NCBI RefSeq assembly: GCF_001611555.1
Contig: NZ_LSGP01000017.1
Location: 744,001 to 808,000 of the forward strand
Source: Anaerosporomusa subterranea
Lineage (GTDB): Bacteria; Bacillota; Negativicutes; Sporomusales; Acetonemataceae
DNA: 64,000 nt
Direction of reading: 5' to 3'
The translations under genes were made by a program, and so were the position numbers. The notes under the pieces were generated by a model. It searched no databases. It saw only the letters and a list, made by a program, of their open reading frames with translations, and was not told where the DNA came from. This document shows positions 48,633 to 57,888 of the stretch, in pieces (positions within the stretch are counted from its first letter, which is position 1; each line of letters begins with the position of its first letter).

Positions 48633-50720
48633 ATGACTGAAAGAGTATTGCAGCAATCCGTGTTTCAGATCAACGGTCTTGATTGTGCCGACTGTGCCGC
48701 GCAGCTTGAACAGCAAATAGCCGCCTTGGCTGGCGTAGTAAAAGTATCACTTAATTTTGGCGCTGGTAAACTGACTGTCGAGCATGACGGGGCTACTGAT
48801 GCAATTATTCACGCAGTTGAAGGCCATGGCTACCAGTTATCGGCTCCTGGTCTGGCCTTGCCCAGCCGGTTGCGATGGCGTCATGACCGCCGTGCCCAAT
48901 TGACGGCAGTGTCTGCCGTGTGCTTTTTGGCGGCAGTCGTGGCTGATTGGCTGAACGCAGTGTCTGCTCCGTGGTATGCATTGAGCATGCTGGCTGGCGG
49001 CTGGTTTACCGCCCGAGTGGGCTTTGCTTCACTTCGCAGTGGTCAGTTTGACGCTAATCTGCTAATGGTGGTCGCAGTGGTTGGTGCGGTGGCGATTGGT
49101 GAATGGAGCGAGGGCGCGATGGTTGTCTTTCTGTTCGCTGTCGGCAATCTGCTGCAGAGCTATACTGTAGATCGCACCCGCCGCTCTATCCGGGCGATGA
49201 TGAATCTGACGCCGCCAGAGGCGACAGTACGGCGGCAAGGCATCGAAGTGGTTTTACCGATCGAGCAAGTTCAGGTTGATGATGTTGTCGTGGTTCGTCC
49301 AGGCGAACGGCTGCCGGTTGATGGTATGGTTCTTGAAGGAGAATCGGCTCTCAATCAGGCGCCAATTACCGGCGAGTCGCTGCCAGTTGAGAAGCGCAGC
49401 GGCGACATCGTCTACGCCGGCTCGGTCAACGGCTATGGGATGTTGGTTCTGACTGTTGTTCGTAAAGCTGCTGATTCGACGCTAGCCCGCATCATTCATT
49501 TAGTAGAAGAAGCGCAATCGCAGAAAGCGCCAATTCAGCAATTTATCGATCGATTTGCCCGCATCTATACGCCACTGGTTATGTTTGGGGCGTTACTATT
49601 CGCCGCCGTGCCGCCGCTGTTGTTTAATGCTCCGTTTGAGCCTTGGCTGTATAAGGCGCTAACGCTGTTAGTCATTTCTTGTCCTTGTGCATTGGCGCTT
49701 TCCACTCCGGTTTCGATTGTATCTGCCATTGGAGCGGCCTCACGCCGAGGTGTGTTGATTAAAGGCGGCGCCTATCTGGAAGAAATGGGCCGAATTCGCG
49801 CAGTCGCTTTTGATAAAACGGGAACACTGACCACCGGGCAACTAGCGGTAACTGATGTTGTCGCCTTTGATGGGGCTGGTGAGAGAGATATACTGGCGCT
49901 AGCTGCTGCGATTGAGCAAGGATCAGAACATCCAATTGCCAAGGCGGTCCTAGTTAAAGCAGAGGAGTTGCCGTTTCCAGCGGCAGGTGATTTTGCCATC
50001 ATCCCCGGTCAGGGGGCCAAAGCAACGATTTCTGAGCAAACGCTATATGCCGGTAATTATCGGCTGTTTCATGAAGCCGATAACTTTAGCGAGGCATCTG
50101 TGATTGGCGAGTCATTGGCAGCAGCTGGAAAAACCATCGTCTATATTGGTTCGGCGACGCGAGTGTTTGGCTTGATTGCTGTCGCTGATACGGTGCGGGA
50201 GAATAGCAAAGCAGCTGTTGTCGCACTTAAACAGGCCGGAGTCGCACATATTGCCATGCTGACAGGGGACAATGCCGGAGCGGCGGCTAGTGTGGCGTCT
50301 AGTCTGGGATTGGATGCGTCGATGAGTGGTTTGCTGCCAGAGGAGAAAGTAGCGGTAGTTGGGAAGTTAGTCGATCAGTATCAGCATGTAGCGATGGTTG
50401 GTGATGGCATCAATGATGCACCAGCACTATCGGCGGCGTCGATTGGCATCTCGATGGGCGCGGCAGGGTCTGATGCAGCTTTGGAAGCAGCTGATATGGC
50501 ATTGATGGCTGACGACCTAGACGGTATCGCCTATGCGATTCGGTTAGGCAGGCGTACCCTGACCATCATCAGGCAAAATGTCTGGTTTGCCGTTGGCATT
50601 AAACTAGTATTTGTGCTGCTTACTCTATTTGGCTTATCGAATCTTTGGATGGCAGTTTTTGCAGACACAGGGGCAGCTATACTGGTGACGCTAAATAGTA
50701 TGAGGCTGATGCGAGAATAA
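48633..50720 (+). CDS. cadA: heavy-metal translocating P-type ATPase (Zn/Cd/Pb exporter)
   Basis: About 695 residues. An N-terminal HMA domain with GLDCADCAAQLE (CxxC metal site), then the P1B ATPase: TGESLPVEK actuator loop, SCPCALALSTP membrane metal motif, DKTGTLTTG phosphorylation site, SEHPIAKAV and GDGINDAPAL. The CPC motif with a CadC-like partner points to Zn2+/Cd2+/Pb2+ export rather than copper. ATG 48633 is supported by GGGGAG nine bases upstream; the gene starts six bases after the repressor's stop. Confidence 0.94.
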   Translation: MTERVLQQSVFQINGLDCADCAAQLEQQIAALAGVVKVSLNFGAGKLTVEHDGATDAIIHAVEGHGYQLSAPGLALPSRLRWRHDRRAQLTAVSAVCFLAAVVADWLNAVSAPWYALSMLAGGWFTARVGFASLRSGQFDANLLMVVAVVGAVAIGEWSEGAMVVFLFAVGNLLQSYTVDRTRRSIRAMMNLTPPEATVRRQGIEVVLPIEQVQVDDVVVVRPGERLPVDGMVLEGESALNQAPITGESLPVEKRSGDIVYAGSVNGYGMLVLTVVRKAADSTLARIIHLVEEAQSQKAPIQQFIDRFARIYTPLVMFGALLFAAVPPLLFNAPFEPWLYKALTLLVISCPCALALSTPVSIVSAIGAASRRGVLIKGGAYLEEMGRIRAVAFDKTGTLTTGQLAVTDVVAFDGAGERDILALAAAIEQGSEHPIAKAVLVKAEELPFPAAGDFAIIPGQGAKATISEQTLYAGNYRLFHEADNFSEASVIGESLAAAGKTIVYIGSATRVFGLIAVADTVRENSKAAVVALKQAGVAHIAMLTGDNAGAAASVASSLGLDASMSGLLPEEKVAVVGKLVDQYQHVAMVGDGINDAPALSAASIGISMGAAGSDAALEAADMALMADDLDGIAYAIRLGRRTLTIIRQNVWFAVGIKLVFVLLTLFGLSNLWMAVFADTGAAILVTLNSMRLMRE

Positions 50721-50763
50721 AATATTTCAAAGTCTTGTATTCATTCGACTACGCGCACAAACG

Positions 50764-50814
50764 AAGCCCTCCCGGAATACATCTGAGATAGAGTCAGATG
50801 AGGGAGGGCTTTTT
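50764..50814 (+). terminator. terminator of cadA that contains the next gene's ribosome site
   Basis: AAGCCCTCCC (50764-50773) pairs with GGGAGGGCTT (50802-50811), with an inner CATCTGA/TCAGATG stem, followed by TTT. The GGGAGG arm is also the Shine-Dalgarno of the permease starting at 50816. Confidence 0.75.
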
Positions 50815-50815
50815 C

Positions 50816-52207
50816 ATGGGAGTCGAGTTAACGACGATTCATTGGCTATATCTGTTATTCGTGTTGGTTATCCTGGTTACCATGTGTCTTCGACGCGATA
50901 CCTCGGTGGCTTGTTTGGCTGGGATTTTCCTTCTTGGTCTATTTGCTAAGGGAAGTTTATATCAGGCAGTGAGCGGAGTGTATACCAGTTTTATTTTTGC
51001 GATTGGTGAGCTGCTCAGCACGATTCTGGTCATTTCGGTTATTTACGCATTGAGCCGGGCGCTACTTCACACTGGCATCAACTCGGTTATGGTTTCGCCA
51101 TTTACTCGGCTGATGTCGTCACCGGCTGCCGCCTTTTGGGTAATTGGCTTGCTGATGATGACTATTTCCTGGTTTTTTTGGCCTTCGCCTGCAGTTGCCC
51201 TTTTAGGCGCAGTCCTGCTACCTGCGGCACTGCGCGTGGGCTTGCCGGCCATCGGCGTGGCTATGGCGATGAACCTATTTGGCCACGGTATTGCTCTGTC
51301 AAGTGATTTCGTTATTCAAGCTGCACCTAAACTGACTGCCGACGCAGCTGGAATTCCGGTGCAGGCGGTTGTCACGGCAAGCATCCCGCTGGTTTGCGTG
51401 ATGGGAGCAGTCACGGTGGCAGTTGCTTTTTGGCAATTGCGGCGGGATTTTATGAATGGAACACTGGCGACAGGGGAAATCGTAGCAGACAAGGTCCAAG
51501 CCGTAGAGCCGGCTGCATTACTGTCGCCGGGGAAGCAACGCTGGTTGGCGGTACTCGTGCCAGTTCTGTTCCTATTGGATGTTGTCGTTATGTATTCAGT
51601 TAAACTTCAGGGTGGTGACGCCACTGCTTTAATTGGCGGCACTGCGGTCATTGTCTTGGCAGCGCTTTCCGGCTTTGCCTATGGACATGGCGCATTGGAA
51701 CAGATCACTACTTATCTGACAGACGGGTTTCAATTCGGCTTCAAGATATTTGGTCCGGTTATTCCTATCGCCGCATTTTTTTATCTAGGCGATTCGGCCT
51801 TTGTACAAATTTTTGGCAAGGTTTTGCCAGCTGGATCGCAGGGAATCGTCAATGACCTTGGAGTTGCTTTGGCGCAGGTTGTGCCGCTGAATGCGGCAGC
51901 AGGCGCGGTGACACTATCACTAGTCGGAGCAATCACCGGTCTGGATGGCTCTGGATTTTCCGGTATCTCATTAGCGGGTTCGGTGGCAAAGCTATTCTCT
52001 CACGCTATCGGCGGCGGAACTGCTACTCTCACGGCATTAGGACAGATTGCGGCCATCTGGGTAGGTGGCGGTACGATCATACCCTGGGCGCTGATTCCAG
52101 CGGCGGCCATCTGCGGCGTAGATCCGTTCGCGCTAGCTAGGCGCAATTTGGTTCCCGTTGCAACTGGAATGGCAGCAACTACTATAGTGGCGATGTTCTT
52201 GATATAA
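50816..52207 (+). CDS. multi-spanning permease of unknown substrate
   Basis: About 463 residues with 11-12 hydrophobic helices. It has the feel of the ion-transporter superfamily (long hydrophobic halves, FGHGIALSSDFVIQAAPKLTADAAGIP and AITGLDGSGFSGISLAGSVAKLFSHAIGGGT as candidate re-entrant substrate loops). I cannot assign a substrate. ATG 50816 uses the GGGAGGG inside the hairpin upstream. Stands alone between the cadA terminator and its own terminator. Confidence 0.75.
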   Translation: MGVELTTIHWLYLLFVLVILVTMCLRRDTSVACLAGIFLLGLFAKGSLYQAVSGVYTSFIFAIGELLSTILVISVIYALSRALLHTGINSVMVSPFTRLMSSPAAAFWVIGLLMMTISWFFWPSPAVALLGAVLLPAALRVGLPAIGVAMAMNLFGHGIALSSDFVIQAAPKLTADAAGIPVQAVVTASIPLVCVMGAVTVAVAFWQLRRDFMNGTLATGEIVADKVQAVEPAALLSPGKQRWLAVLVPVLFLLDVVVMYSVKLQGGDATALIGGTAVIVLAALSGFAYGHGALEQITTYLTDGFQFGFKIFGPVIPIAAFFYLGDSAFVQIFGKVLPAGSQGIVNDLGVALAQVVPLNAAAGAVTLSLVGAITGLDGSGFSGISLAGSVAKLFSHAIGGGTATLTALGQIAAIWVGGGTIIPWALIPAAAICGVDPFALARRNLVPVATGMAATTIVAMFLI

Positions 52208-52216
52208 CTTAAGTTG

Positions 52217-52259
52217 AGAGAGACGGCGTATGGCTGATCCAATACGCCGTCTCTTTTTT
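52217..52259 (+). terminator. terminator after the permease
   Basis: AGAGACGGCGTAT...ATACGCCGTCTCT, a 13-bp perfect stem with TTTTTT after it. Confidence 0.92.
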
Positions 52260-52343
52260 GTTACGGAATCCCACCTCAGCAATTTTTCTTAGAAACCATA
52301 GAGATTATAAGTTTCGCGAGGCGGACGAGGTTACGTTAGTCTC

Positions 52344-52355
52344 GCAAACGTTTAC
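52344..52355. promoter_or_regulatory. LacI-type operator 1 upstream of iolM
   Basis: GCAAACGTTTAC, with the central CG of LacI-family sites. Its exact reverse complement appears at 52504, 160 bases away centre to centre. Confidence 0.65.
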
Positions 52356-52503
52356 TACGACCTTGTTGCCTAGAACGAAAATTCGCTCCATTGCAAAGAC
52401 ATATATCAGAGATTTTTTTAATATAATGCCTATGAACAAGCTGATAGCGTGATGCAAAGCAGGACTTCTATTATGCAAGGGCAATTATACATGGCTTGAA
52501 TTT

Positions 52504-52515
52504 GTAAACGTTTGC
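52504..52515. promoter_or_regulatory. LacI-type operator 2 upstream of iolM
   Basis: GTAAACGTTTGC, 45 bases before the iolM start. It may bind the LacI-family regulator encoded at 61688 or CcpA; a TATAAT lies between the operators at 52422-52427. Confidence 0.65.
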
Positions 52516-52560
52516 AAGAAATCATTAGAAGAGAGGGGTATGGGGAATATGGAGGACAAA

Positions 52561-53745
52561 ATGAAAGCAGTAGTCTTGCGGGGAGATTGGGAGCCTAAAC
52601 CGGAGTTTCGGCTAGGGCCGAAAGACATCGATCAGAAACAAACCTATCTGGGGAGCAAAGTGTGGCGAAATCCCTGCCTCGGCATCGAAGAGGTCAATAT
52701 TCCAGAGCCTGGTCCGGGTGAAGTTCTGATCGAGGTGAAAGCCTGCGGTATTTGCGGCAGTGATGTGCATATGGCCCAGCCTGACGCTGACGGCTATATC
52801 TGGTATCCGGGTTTAACCGGCTTTCCCGCTGTGCTAGGGCATGAGTTTGCCGGTATTGTGAAAAAAGCAGGTCCGGGAGCGGTCAATAAGCGCACGAACA
52901 AGCCTTTTAGCGGCGGTGAATATGTATGCGCTGAAGAAATGCTATGGTGTGCTCGCTGTCAGCCTTGTGCCGATGGTTATCCCAACCATTGCGAGCATCT
53001 AGATGAACTTGGTTTCAACGTGGATGGAGCCTTTGCCCGCTATATCGTGGTGCCGGATCGAGTAGTCTGGTCGCTTGAATCGCTCAAGAAGCTGTATCCG
53101 GGCAATGATTTGTTCTTAGCCGGCAGTCTGGTCGAACCGACCTCGGTCGCTTACAACGCAGTCGTCCAGCGCGCTGGCGGCATAAAACCAGGCGATAATG
53201 TGGTTATCTGTGGCGGCGGGCCGGTTGGCTTAGCGGCGTGCGCTATCCTAAAAAGCATGGGCGCAGCGCGGGTCATCCTATCTGAGCCGGAAGCAGGGCG
53301 GGCTGCGATTGGCCGGGCCTTGGGAGCCGATTTTGTCGTAAATCCCTTAACAGAAAACTTTGTTGAACGAGTCCTGGAATTGACAGATGGTTATGGCGCC
53401 AAGTTGTATCTCGAAGCAACTGGTTTGCCAACTATAGTTTATCCACTGATCGAGCAATGCATCTGGGATGGGCGTACTCTGAATAGCACTATTGTCGTGG
53501 TTGCCCGGGCTGACGCTAAGATGCCGGTAACTGGTGAAGTCCTGCAAGTGCGCCGGGCCCAGATCGTCGGCGCCCAGGGGCACTCTGGCGAAGGTACATT
53601 CCCGCGGGTGATCGAGGCGATGGCGTCTGGCATGAATATGTTGCCAATGATTACAAAGAAAATTACTCTCGATCAAGTGCCAGAACATATCATTTCGCTC
53701 CGGACTGACCGTTCGGAATGCAAGATTACCTGTTTGATGGACTAA
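52561..53745 (+). CDS. iolM: scyllo-inosose 3-dehydrogenase (IolM-like, zinc MDR)
   Basis: About 394 residues, zinc alcohol-dehydrogenase fold. CGICGSDVHMAQ and GHEFAG give catalytic zinc ligands, EEMLWCARCQPCADGYPNHC the structural zinc site, and GGGPVGLAACAILKSMGA the NAD site. The whole sequence reads like Thermotoga TM0412 (IolM), which oxidises 2-keto-myo-inositol. ATG 52561 is chosen because the protein family begins MKAV and GGAGG lies five bases upstream; ATG 52540 is an in-frame alternative. First gene of the inositol operon, behind paired operators. Confidence 0.92.
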   Translation: MKAVVLRGDWEPKPEFRLGPKDIDQKQTYLGSKVWRNPCLGIEEVNIPEPGPGEVLIEVKACGICGSDVHMAQPDADGYIWYPGLTGFPAVLGHEFAGIVKKAGPGAVNKRTNKPFSGGEYVCAEEMLWCARCQPCADGYPNHCEHLDELGFNVDGAFARYIVVPDRVVWSLESLKKLYPGNDLFLAGSLVEPTSVAYNAVVQRAGGIKPGDNVVICGGGPVGLAACAILKSMGAARVILSEPEAGRAAIGRALGADFVVNPLTENFVERVLELTDGYGAKLYLEATGLPTIVYPLIEQCIWDGRTLNSTIVVVARADAKMPVTGEVLQVRRAQIVGAQGHSGEGTFPRVIEAMASGMNMLPMITKKITLDQVPEHIISLRTDRSECKITCLMD

Positions 53746-53780
53746 GGGAAAGATATGAGGATTTTAGGGTAGGACGAGTA

Positions 53781-53910
53781 CGTTAACCGCAGAGTACGCA
53801 GAGTACGCGGAGGTCACCCGCAGAGGCTTACCGGTTTATTATTAAAGACAGTTACTTTCCAAACCCTCTGTGCACTCGACGGACCCTTTGTGTACTCTGT
53901 GGTAAAACGT
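53781..53910. repeat. dispersed inverted repeat, family B, between iolM and iolN
   Basis: CGTTAACCGCAGAGTACGCAG with an extra AGTACGCGGAGG unit at the left, CTTTGTGTACTCTGTGGTAAAACG at the right. It interrupts the operon. Confidence 0.78.
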
Positions 53911-53959
53911 ACCCTTTCCACGTAACCTGCGATTAAATGTAATTAGGGGAGGGGTAACC

Positions 53960-55072
53960 ATGGAACAAAAACGCTGGCTACTAACTGAAGATCCGGCGAT
54001 TATTTTTGAAGATAATTCGGTCGGCAGACTGAAAAAGCAGCTTTGGGATGCTTCTGAGGCGGAAATCGACGCGGTACTAGCTGAATACGGAATTCCAGCT
54101 GAGTCCGAATTGGGCAAGGCTGGAAGCTACATTCAGAACACGCCGCGGAGCAAGGTGATTGAGAAGCGCCGCAAGAATGATATCGTCTTTTTACCGATTG
54201 GCTGCACGGAAAACCACGGCGTTCATGCCAATAGCGGACTTGATACCTTCATGGTAACGCAAATTCTGGAGGGACTGCGCCGTTACACTGCCACGCAAGG
54301 GCGGGAGGTAAGCCTGGCATTCCCACCGCTGAATTACGGCGGACACCCCTACCACCACTTAGGCATGCCAGGAACAGTGATTATGCCCAAAGAAGTTGTC
54401 GAGGAAACCCTAATCTATACCATGCTGGGCTTATGGAATGACGGTTTCCGCAAAATCATTATGATCAATAACCACGGGCATCTGTGGATGTTGGAATCAG
54501 CTATCCAAGAATTCATGAAGCGCTTCCAACTACCTGGCATCTTCCAAGTGCTCGACTGGCACCGGGCTGTTCGGGAGTTCTTCTACCCGGTTGCTCGGGA
54601 AGGCAATCTAGAGACACACTTTATTCATGCTGACGAAGCAGAGACCTCGGTCGGGCTGTTAATGTTCCCTGACATGATCGATATGAGCGTAGTGCAAGAC
54701 GCCGAAGGAGAGTCTTTCCTGCCTGACGGACACTTTGATAAATCGGTCGAGCCATTTCGCCGACCACACCGCTGGTCAGAAGGTGAAGGCCACGCAGCCA
54801 TTGAACGTGCGGCAACACCTCAGGGGGTTGTCGGCAAACCGAGCATTGCTACCGCCGGAAAAGCTAAGCGGCCGATTGCAGCCATCCTGCGCTATTTGAC
54901 GCTGGTGCACGACCAAATCCTCGAGGCATTCCCGGCTGGAACAGTGCCGCCGGTAGAGAAGACTACCCTTCGGACAGAAGCAGAAATGAAACCATTTTTG
55001 CAAGAACCGTTCAGCGAAGGCTGGAAGTCGGTTTACGAACTGACGCCGATGGGCGTATTCCAGAAGTTATAA
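53960..55072 (+). CDS. iolN: 3-dehydro-scyllo-inosose hydrolase (IolN-like, creatininase family)
   Basis: 370 residues of the creatinine amidohydrolase fold: FLPIGCTENHGVHANSGLDTF (metal-ligand Glu, His, Asp), FPPLNYGGHPYHHLGMPGT, MINNHGHLWML and DEAETSVGLLMFPDMI. In Thermotoga, IolN hydrolyses the IolM product to 5-keto-L-gluconate; synteny with iolM and presence of iolO make that the best assignment. GGGGAGGGG precedes the ATG. Confidence 0.9.
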   Translation: MEQKRWLLTEDPAIIFEDNSVGRLKKQLWDASEAEIDAVLAEYGIPAESELGKAGSYIQNTPRSKVIEKRRKNDIVFLPIGCTENHGVHANSGLDTFMVTQILEGLRRYTATQGREVSLAFPPLNYGGHPYHHLGMPGTVIMPKEVVEETLIYTMLGLWNDGFRKIIMINNHGHLWMLESAIQEFMKRFQLPGIFQVLDWHRAVREFFYPVAREGNLETHFIHADEAETSVGLLMFPDMIDMSVVQDAEGESFLPDGHFDKSVEPFRRPHRWSEGEGHAAIERAATPQGVVGKPSIATAGKAKRPIAAILRYLTLVHDQILEAFPAGTVPPVEKTTLRTEAEMKPFLQEPFSEGWKSVYELTPMGVFQKL

Positions 55073-55088
55073 TTGAGGTGAGGCCGCG

Positions 55089-55973
55089 TTGAATTGCTAT
55101 GATACCTTTATCATCGGCCATCTTTCTCGCGATGAGATTCTTTACCAGGGAACAACGGAGAATTTACTGGGCGGCGCTGTTCTTTACGCTGCATATGCTG
55201 CCATGGCAGGCGGGAATAAGACCGGTTTGCTGACTAAGATCGCCCGGGGCAGCGAAGAACTTCTGCAGGAATTCAGCGTCCCTGCCACTGATGTTCACTG
55301 GCTCTATTCGCAGGATGACACTGCTATTCGTAATGAATTTTTATCTGATGACCGGGAACGGCGGCTTTGCACTGCGCTCTCGATTGCTGACCCATTTTTA
55401 TCTGAGGATATTCCTGCTGTCGACAGCGCTGTGTATCACTTAGCCGGGCTGATCGCCGGCGATTTCCCGGAAGAACTCATCGACGTGCTCGCTGGCCGGG
55501 GTAAGCTAGCGGTCGATATGCAGGGATTTCTGCGGCATGCCGAAAACGGCGTGATGGTGTTCAAAGATTGGCAAAATAAACAACAGTGCCTCTCAAAGAT
55601 AACCTATCTCAAAGTCGATGCAGCGGAAGCCGAAATTATGACCGGACTAACAGACCGGCGAGAAGCTGCCCGGCAGCTCCACGCATGGGGTGCGGGCGAG
55701 GTGATGGTGACTCACAACACTGAGGCGTTGATATACGACGGCAGTGAGTTCTATACGGTTCCGCTGAGGTCACGCAATCTCAGTGGTCGGACCGGGCGTG
55801 GCGACTCCTGCTTCAGCGCCTATATCACCGAACGACAGCGCCAAGCGATTCCCGAGGCGCTTTTGTACGCTGCAGCATTAGTATCGCTGAAAATGGAGAC
55901 TCCTGGCCCATTCCGCGGCTCGCGATACGATGTGGAGGCTTATATTGATCAGGTCTACCGGGACGCTTGTTGA
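55089..55973 (+). CDS. PfkB-family sugar kinase of the inositol cluster
   Basis: 294 residues of the ribokinase fold. NLLGGAVLYAAYAAMAGG is the N-terminal Gly motif and SGRTGRGDSCFSAYITER the C-terminal PfkB signature with catalytic Asp; TGRGD replaces the usual GAGD and is seen in inositol-kinase-like members. Thermotoga's cluster has a PfkB kinase in the same position (called IolK). Substrate could be an inositol or a keto-sugar acid; not decided by the sequence. TTG start with GAGGTGAGG upstream. It overlaps nothing and leads into iolI. Confidence 0.82.
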   Translation: MNCYDTFIIGHLSRDEILYQGTTENLLGGAVLYAAYAAMAGGNKTGLLTKIARGSEELLQEFSVPATDVHWLYSQDDTAIRNEFLSDDRERRLCTALSIADPFLSEDIPAVDSAVYHLAGLIAGDFPEELIDVLAGRGKLAVDMQGFLRHAENGVMVFKDWQNKQQCLSKITYLKVDAAEAEIMTGLTDRREAARQLHAWGAGEVMVTHNTEALIYDGSEFYTVPLRSRNLSGRTGRGDSCFSAYITERQRQAIPEALLYAAALVSLKMETPGPFRGSRYDVEAYIDQVYRDAC

Positions 55974-55986
55974 GGAGAGGATTAAC

Positions 55987-56814
55987 GTGAAAATCGGATT
56001 CAATGAAGCCACCACCATGAAGCGCTCAACATTGGCGCTGGATTTGGAACTGGCCGACCGGCATGGCTATGATCTGATTGAAATTAGATTAGACAAATTG
56101 AAGCAATACTTGTCAGAACACGACATTGGCGAACTGGCAGCATTTTTTGACGATCATTATTTGAAACCATACACTTTCAATGCACTCGAATTTATCACCT
56201 TTCGCGATAAAGCTGGCTATAGCCAGATCAAAAGCGATCTTGACCTGCTGTGTACTGCTGGCAAGAAGGTAGGTTGCGATACAATCATCGTCGTGCCGAC
56301 CTTTGATATTGTCGATAAGACAATCCGCGAAATCCGACGAGAGTCAATCAGTGTGCTGAATGATTTAGCGGACACAGCTGAACGGCATGACATAAGATTA
56401 GCCTATGAGTTTGTCGGTTATCCCAACTGTTCTGTTAATACGTTTGGGCAATGCTATGAGATTATTCATGAGCTGAATCGTGACAGCGTGGGCTTGGTGC
56501 TGGACTGTTTTCACTTTCACGTGATGAATTCACGCTGGGAGGACCTTGAACAGGCTGACGCTAAGAAGATCTTCGTACTGCATGTCGATGACAGCGAAGA
56601 TCTTCCGCCAGGGATTCTACGTGATCAGCACCGCCTCTGGCCAGGAGACGGAGTCGTTCCGCTTGACAGGATCCTGCGTATTTTACGCAAGAATGGATAT
56701 GACGGGGCTGCTTCGGTCGAATTGTTCCGACCGGAGTATTGGAATTGGGATGTTGAACAGGCAATCCGGGTTGGCAAGGAAAAAACTCTGAAAGTACTTG
56801 CTGAAGTATATTAG
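55987..56814 (+). CDS. iolI: inosose isomerase (IolI-like)
   Basis: About 275 residues, xylose-isomerase-like TIM barrel. Starts KIGFNEATTMKRSTLALDLELADRHGYDLIEIR and has AYEFVGYPNCSVNTF, LVLDCFHFHVMNS, FVLHVDDSEDLPPG and SVELFRPEYWNWD, a close match to Bacillus subtilis IolI, which interconverts 2-keto-myo-inositol and 1-keto-D-chiro-inositol. GTG 55987 follows GAGGAGAGG. Presence of this Bacillus-type gene in a Thermotoga-type pathway suggests D-chiro-inositol can also enter. Confidence 0.92.
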   Translation: MKIGFNEATTMKRSTLALDLELADRHGYDLIEIRLDKLKQYLSEHDIGELAAFFDDHYLKPYTFNALEFITFRDKAGYSQIKSDLDLLCTAGKKVGCDTIIVVPTFDIVDKTIREIRRESISVLNDLADTAERHDIRLAYEFVGYPNCSVNTFGQCYEIIHELNRDSVGLVLDCFHFHVMNSRWEDLEQADAKKIFVLHVDDSEDLPPGILRDQHRLWPGDGVVPLDRILRILRKNGYDGAASVELFRPEYWNWDVEQAIRVGKEKTLKVLAEVY

Positions 56815-56825
56815 GAGGGGAGATC

Positions 56826-57881
56826 ATGACAAAGACGAGAAGAGTATTTATCACACTGGCGACGCTGATGCTATTCTGCGCCGGGCTGTTGGCAGGTTGC
56901 GGCAGTTCTCAGCCTGCGGCGGAAAAGACGGCTCAGAGCAAAAATCTAACGATTTATACTGCCCTCAATGAAAACGAAATCGGCACCTATGTCAAAGCGT
57001 TTGAAGCGAAAACAGGTATCAAGGTGAGCTTTGTCAGGTTGTCGGCAGGGGAGATCATCACTCGGCTAAGAGCGGAAAAAAACAATCCCAAGTCAACCAT
57101 CGTATTTGGCGGCCCGTCAGACACCTTCATCGTGATGGCTAAGGATGGTTTGCTTGAGCCGTACGCCAGCCCAGCGGCTGCAGCCGCGCCCGAACAGTAT
57201 AAAGATAAACAGGGCTATTGGTCGCCGATTTATATTGGCATTCTCGGCTTTGGTACCAATAGCAAACTGGCTGAACAAAAAGGCATCAAACCGCCTGAGT
57301 CCTGGGATGATTTGCTGAAACCGGAGTTCAAGGGACTGGTTTCGATTGCTCATCCGGGAGCATCCGGCACTTCGTACACGGTACTCGCTTCACTGGTGCA
57401 GATGTGGGGTGAAGACAATGCTTTTGCCTATCTGAAAAAACTCAATCTTAATATCCGTAACTATGAGAAATCGGGCGCCGCTCCAGCGCAGAAAGCTGGT
57501 TTGGGAGAAGCGCTGGTTGGAATTTGCTTCTCACATGATATCCTCATTCCGATTAATGAGGGGTATCCTCTCAAACTGACCTTCCCGCGCGATGGGACCG
57601 GCTATGAAATTGGTGGTATGGCTATGGTGAAGAATGGCCCAAAGGATGAAGTCGAAAACGGCAAGAAATTTATTGATTTCTTTGCTGGCAAGGAAGGTCA
57701 GGAGACCTATGAGACAGCAAAAACCTTCCGCCTGCCTGTCAATACCGAGGCAAAAGCTCCTAAAGGTGCTGTGAAGCTGACTGATATCAAGACTATTCGC
57801 TATGATAATGTCTGGGCTGGTGAGAATCGCGGTCGGCTTGTCGAAAAATTTAATAAGGAGATCATGGCGAGACCGCAATAA
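56826..57881 (+). CDS. AfuA/FbpA-type substrate-binding lipoprotein
   Basis: 351 residues with a lipobox (LLAGC near residue 25). Body: LTIYTALNENEIGTYVKAFEAKTGIKVSFVRLSAGEIITRL and VFGGPSDTFIVMAKDGLLEPY, typical of the iron/AfuA-like family 1 binding proteins. AfuA proteins characterised in other bacteria bind sugar phosphates, not iron; with inositol genes here a phosphorylated inositol is a plausible ligand. AGGAGGGG precedes ATG. First of the ABC transporter genes. Confidence 0.88.
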   Translation: MTKTRRVFITLATLMLFCAGLLAGCGSSQPAAEKTAQSKNLTIYTALNENEIGTYVKAFEAKTGIKVSFVRLSAGEIITRLRAEKNNPKSTIVFGGPSDTFIVMAKDGLLEPYASPAAAAAPEQYKDKQGYWSPIYIGILGFGTNSKLAEQKGIKPPESWDDLLKPEFKGLVSIAHPGASGTSYTVLASLVQMWGEDNAFAYLKKLNLNIRNYEKSGAAPAQKAGLGEALVGICFSHDILIPINEGYPLKLTFPRDGTGYEIGGMAMVKNGPKDEVENGKKFIDFFAGKEGQETYETAKTFRLPVNTEAKAPKGAVKLTDIKTIRYDNVWAGENRGRLVEKFNKEIMARPQ

Positions 57882-57888
57882 ATGTTCA

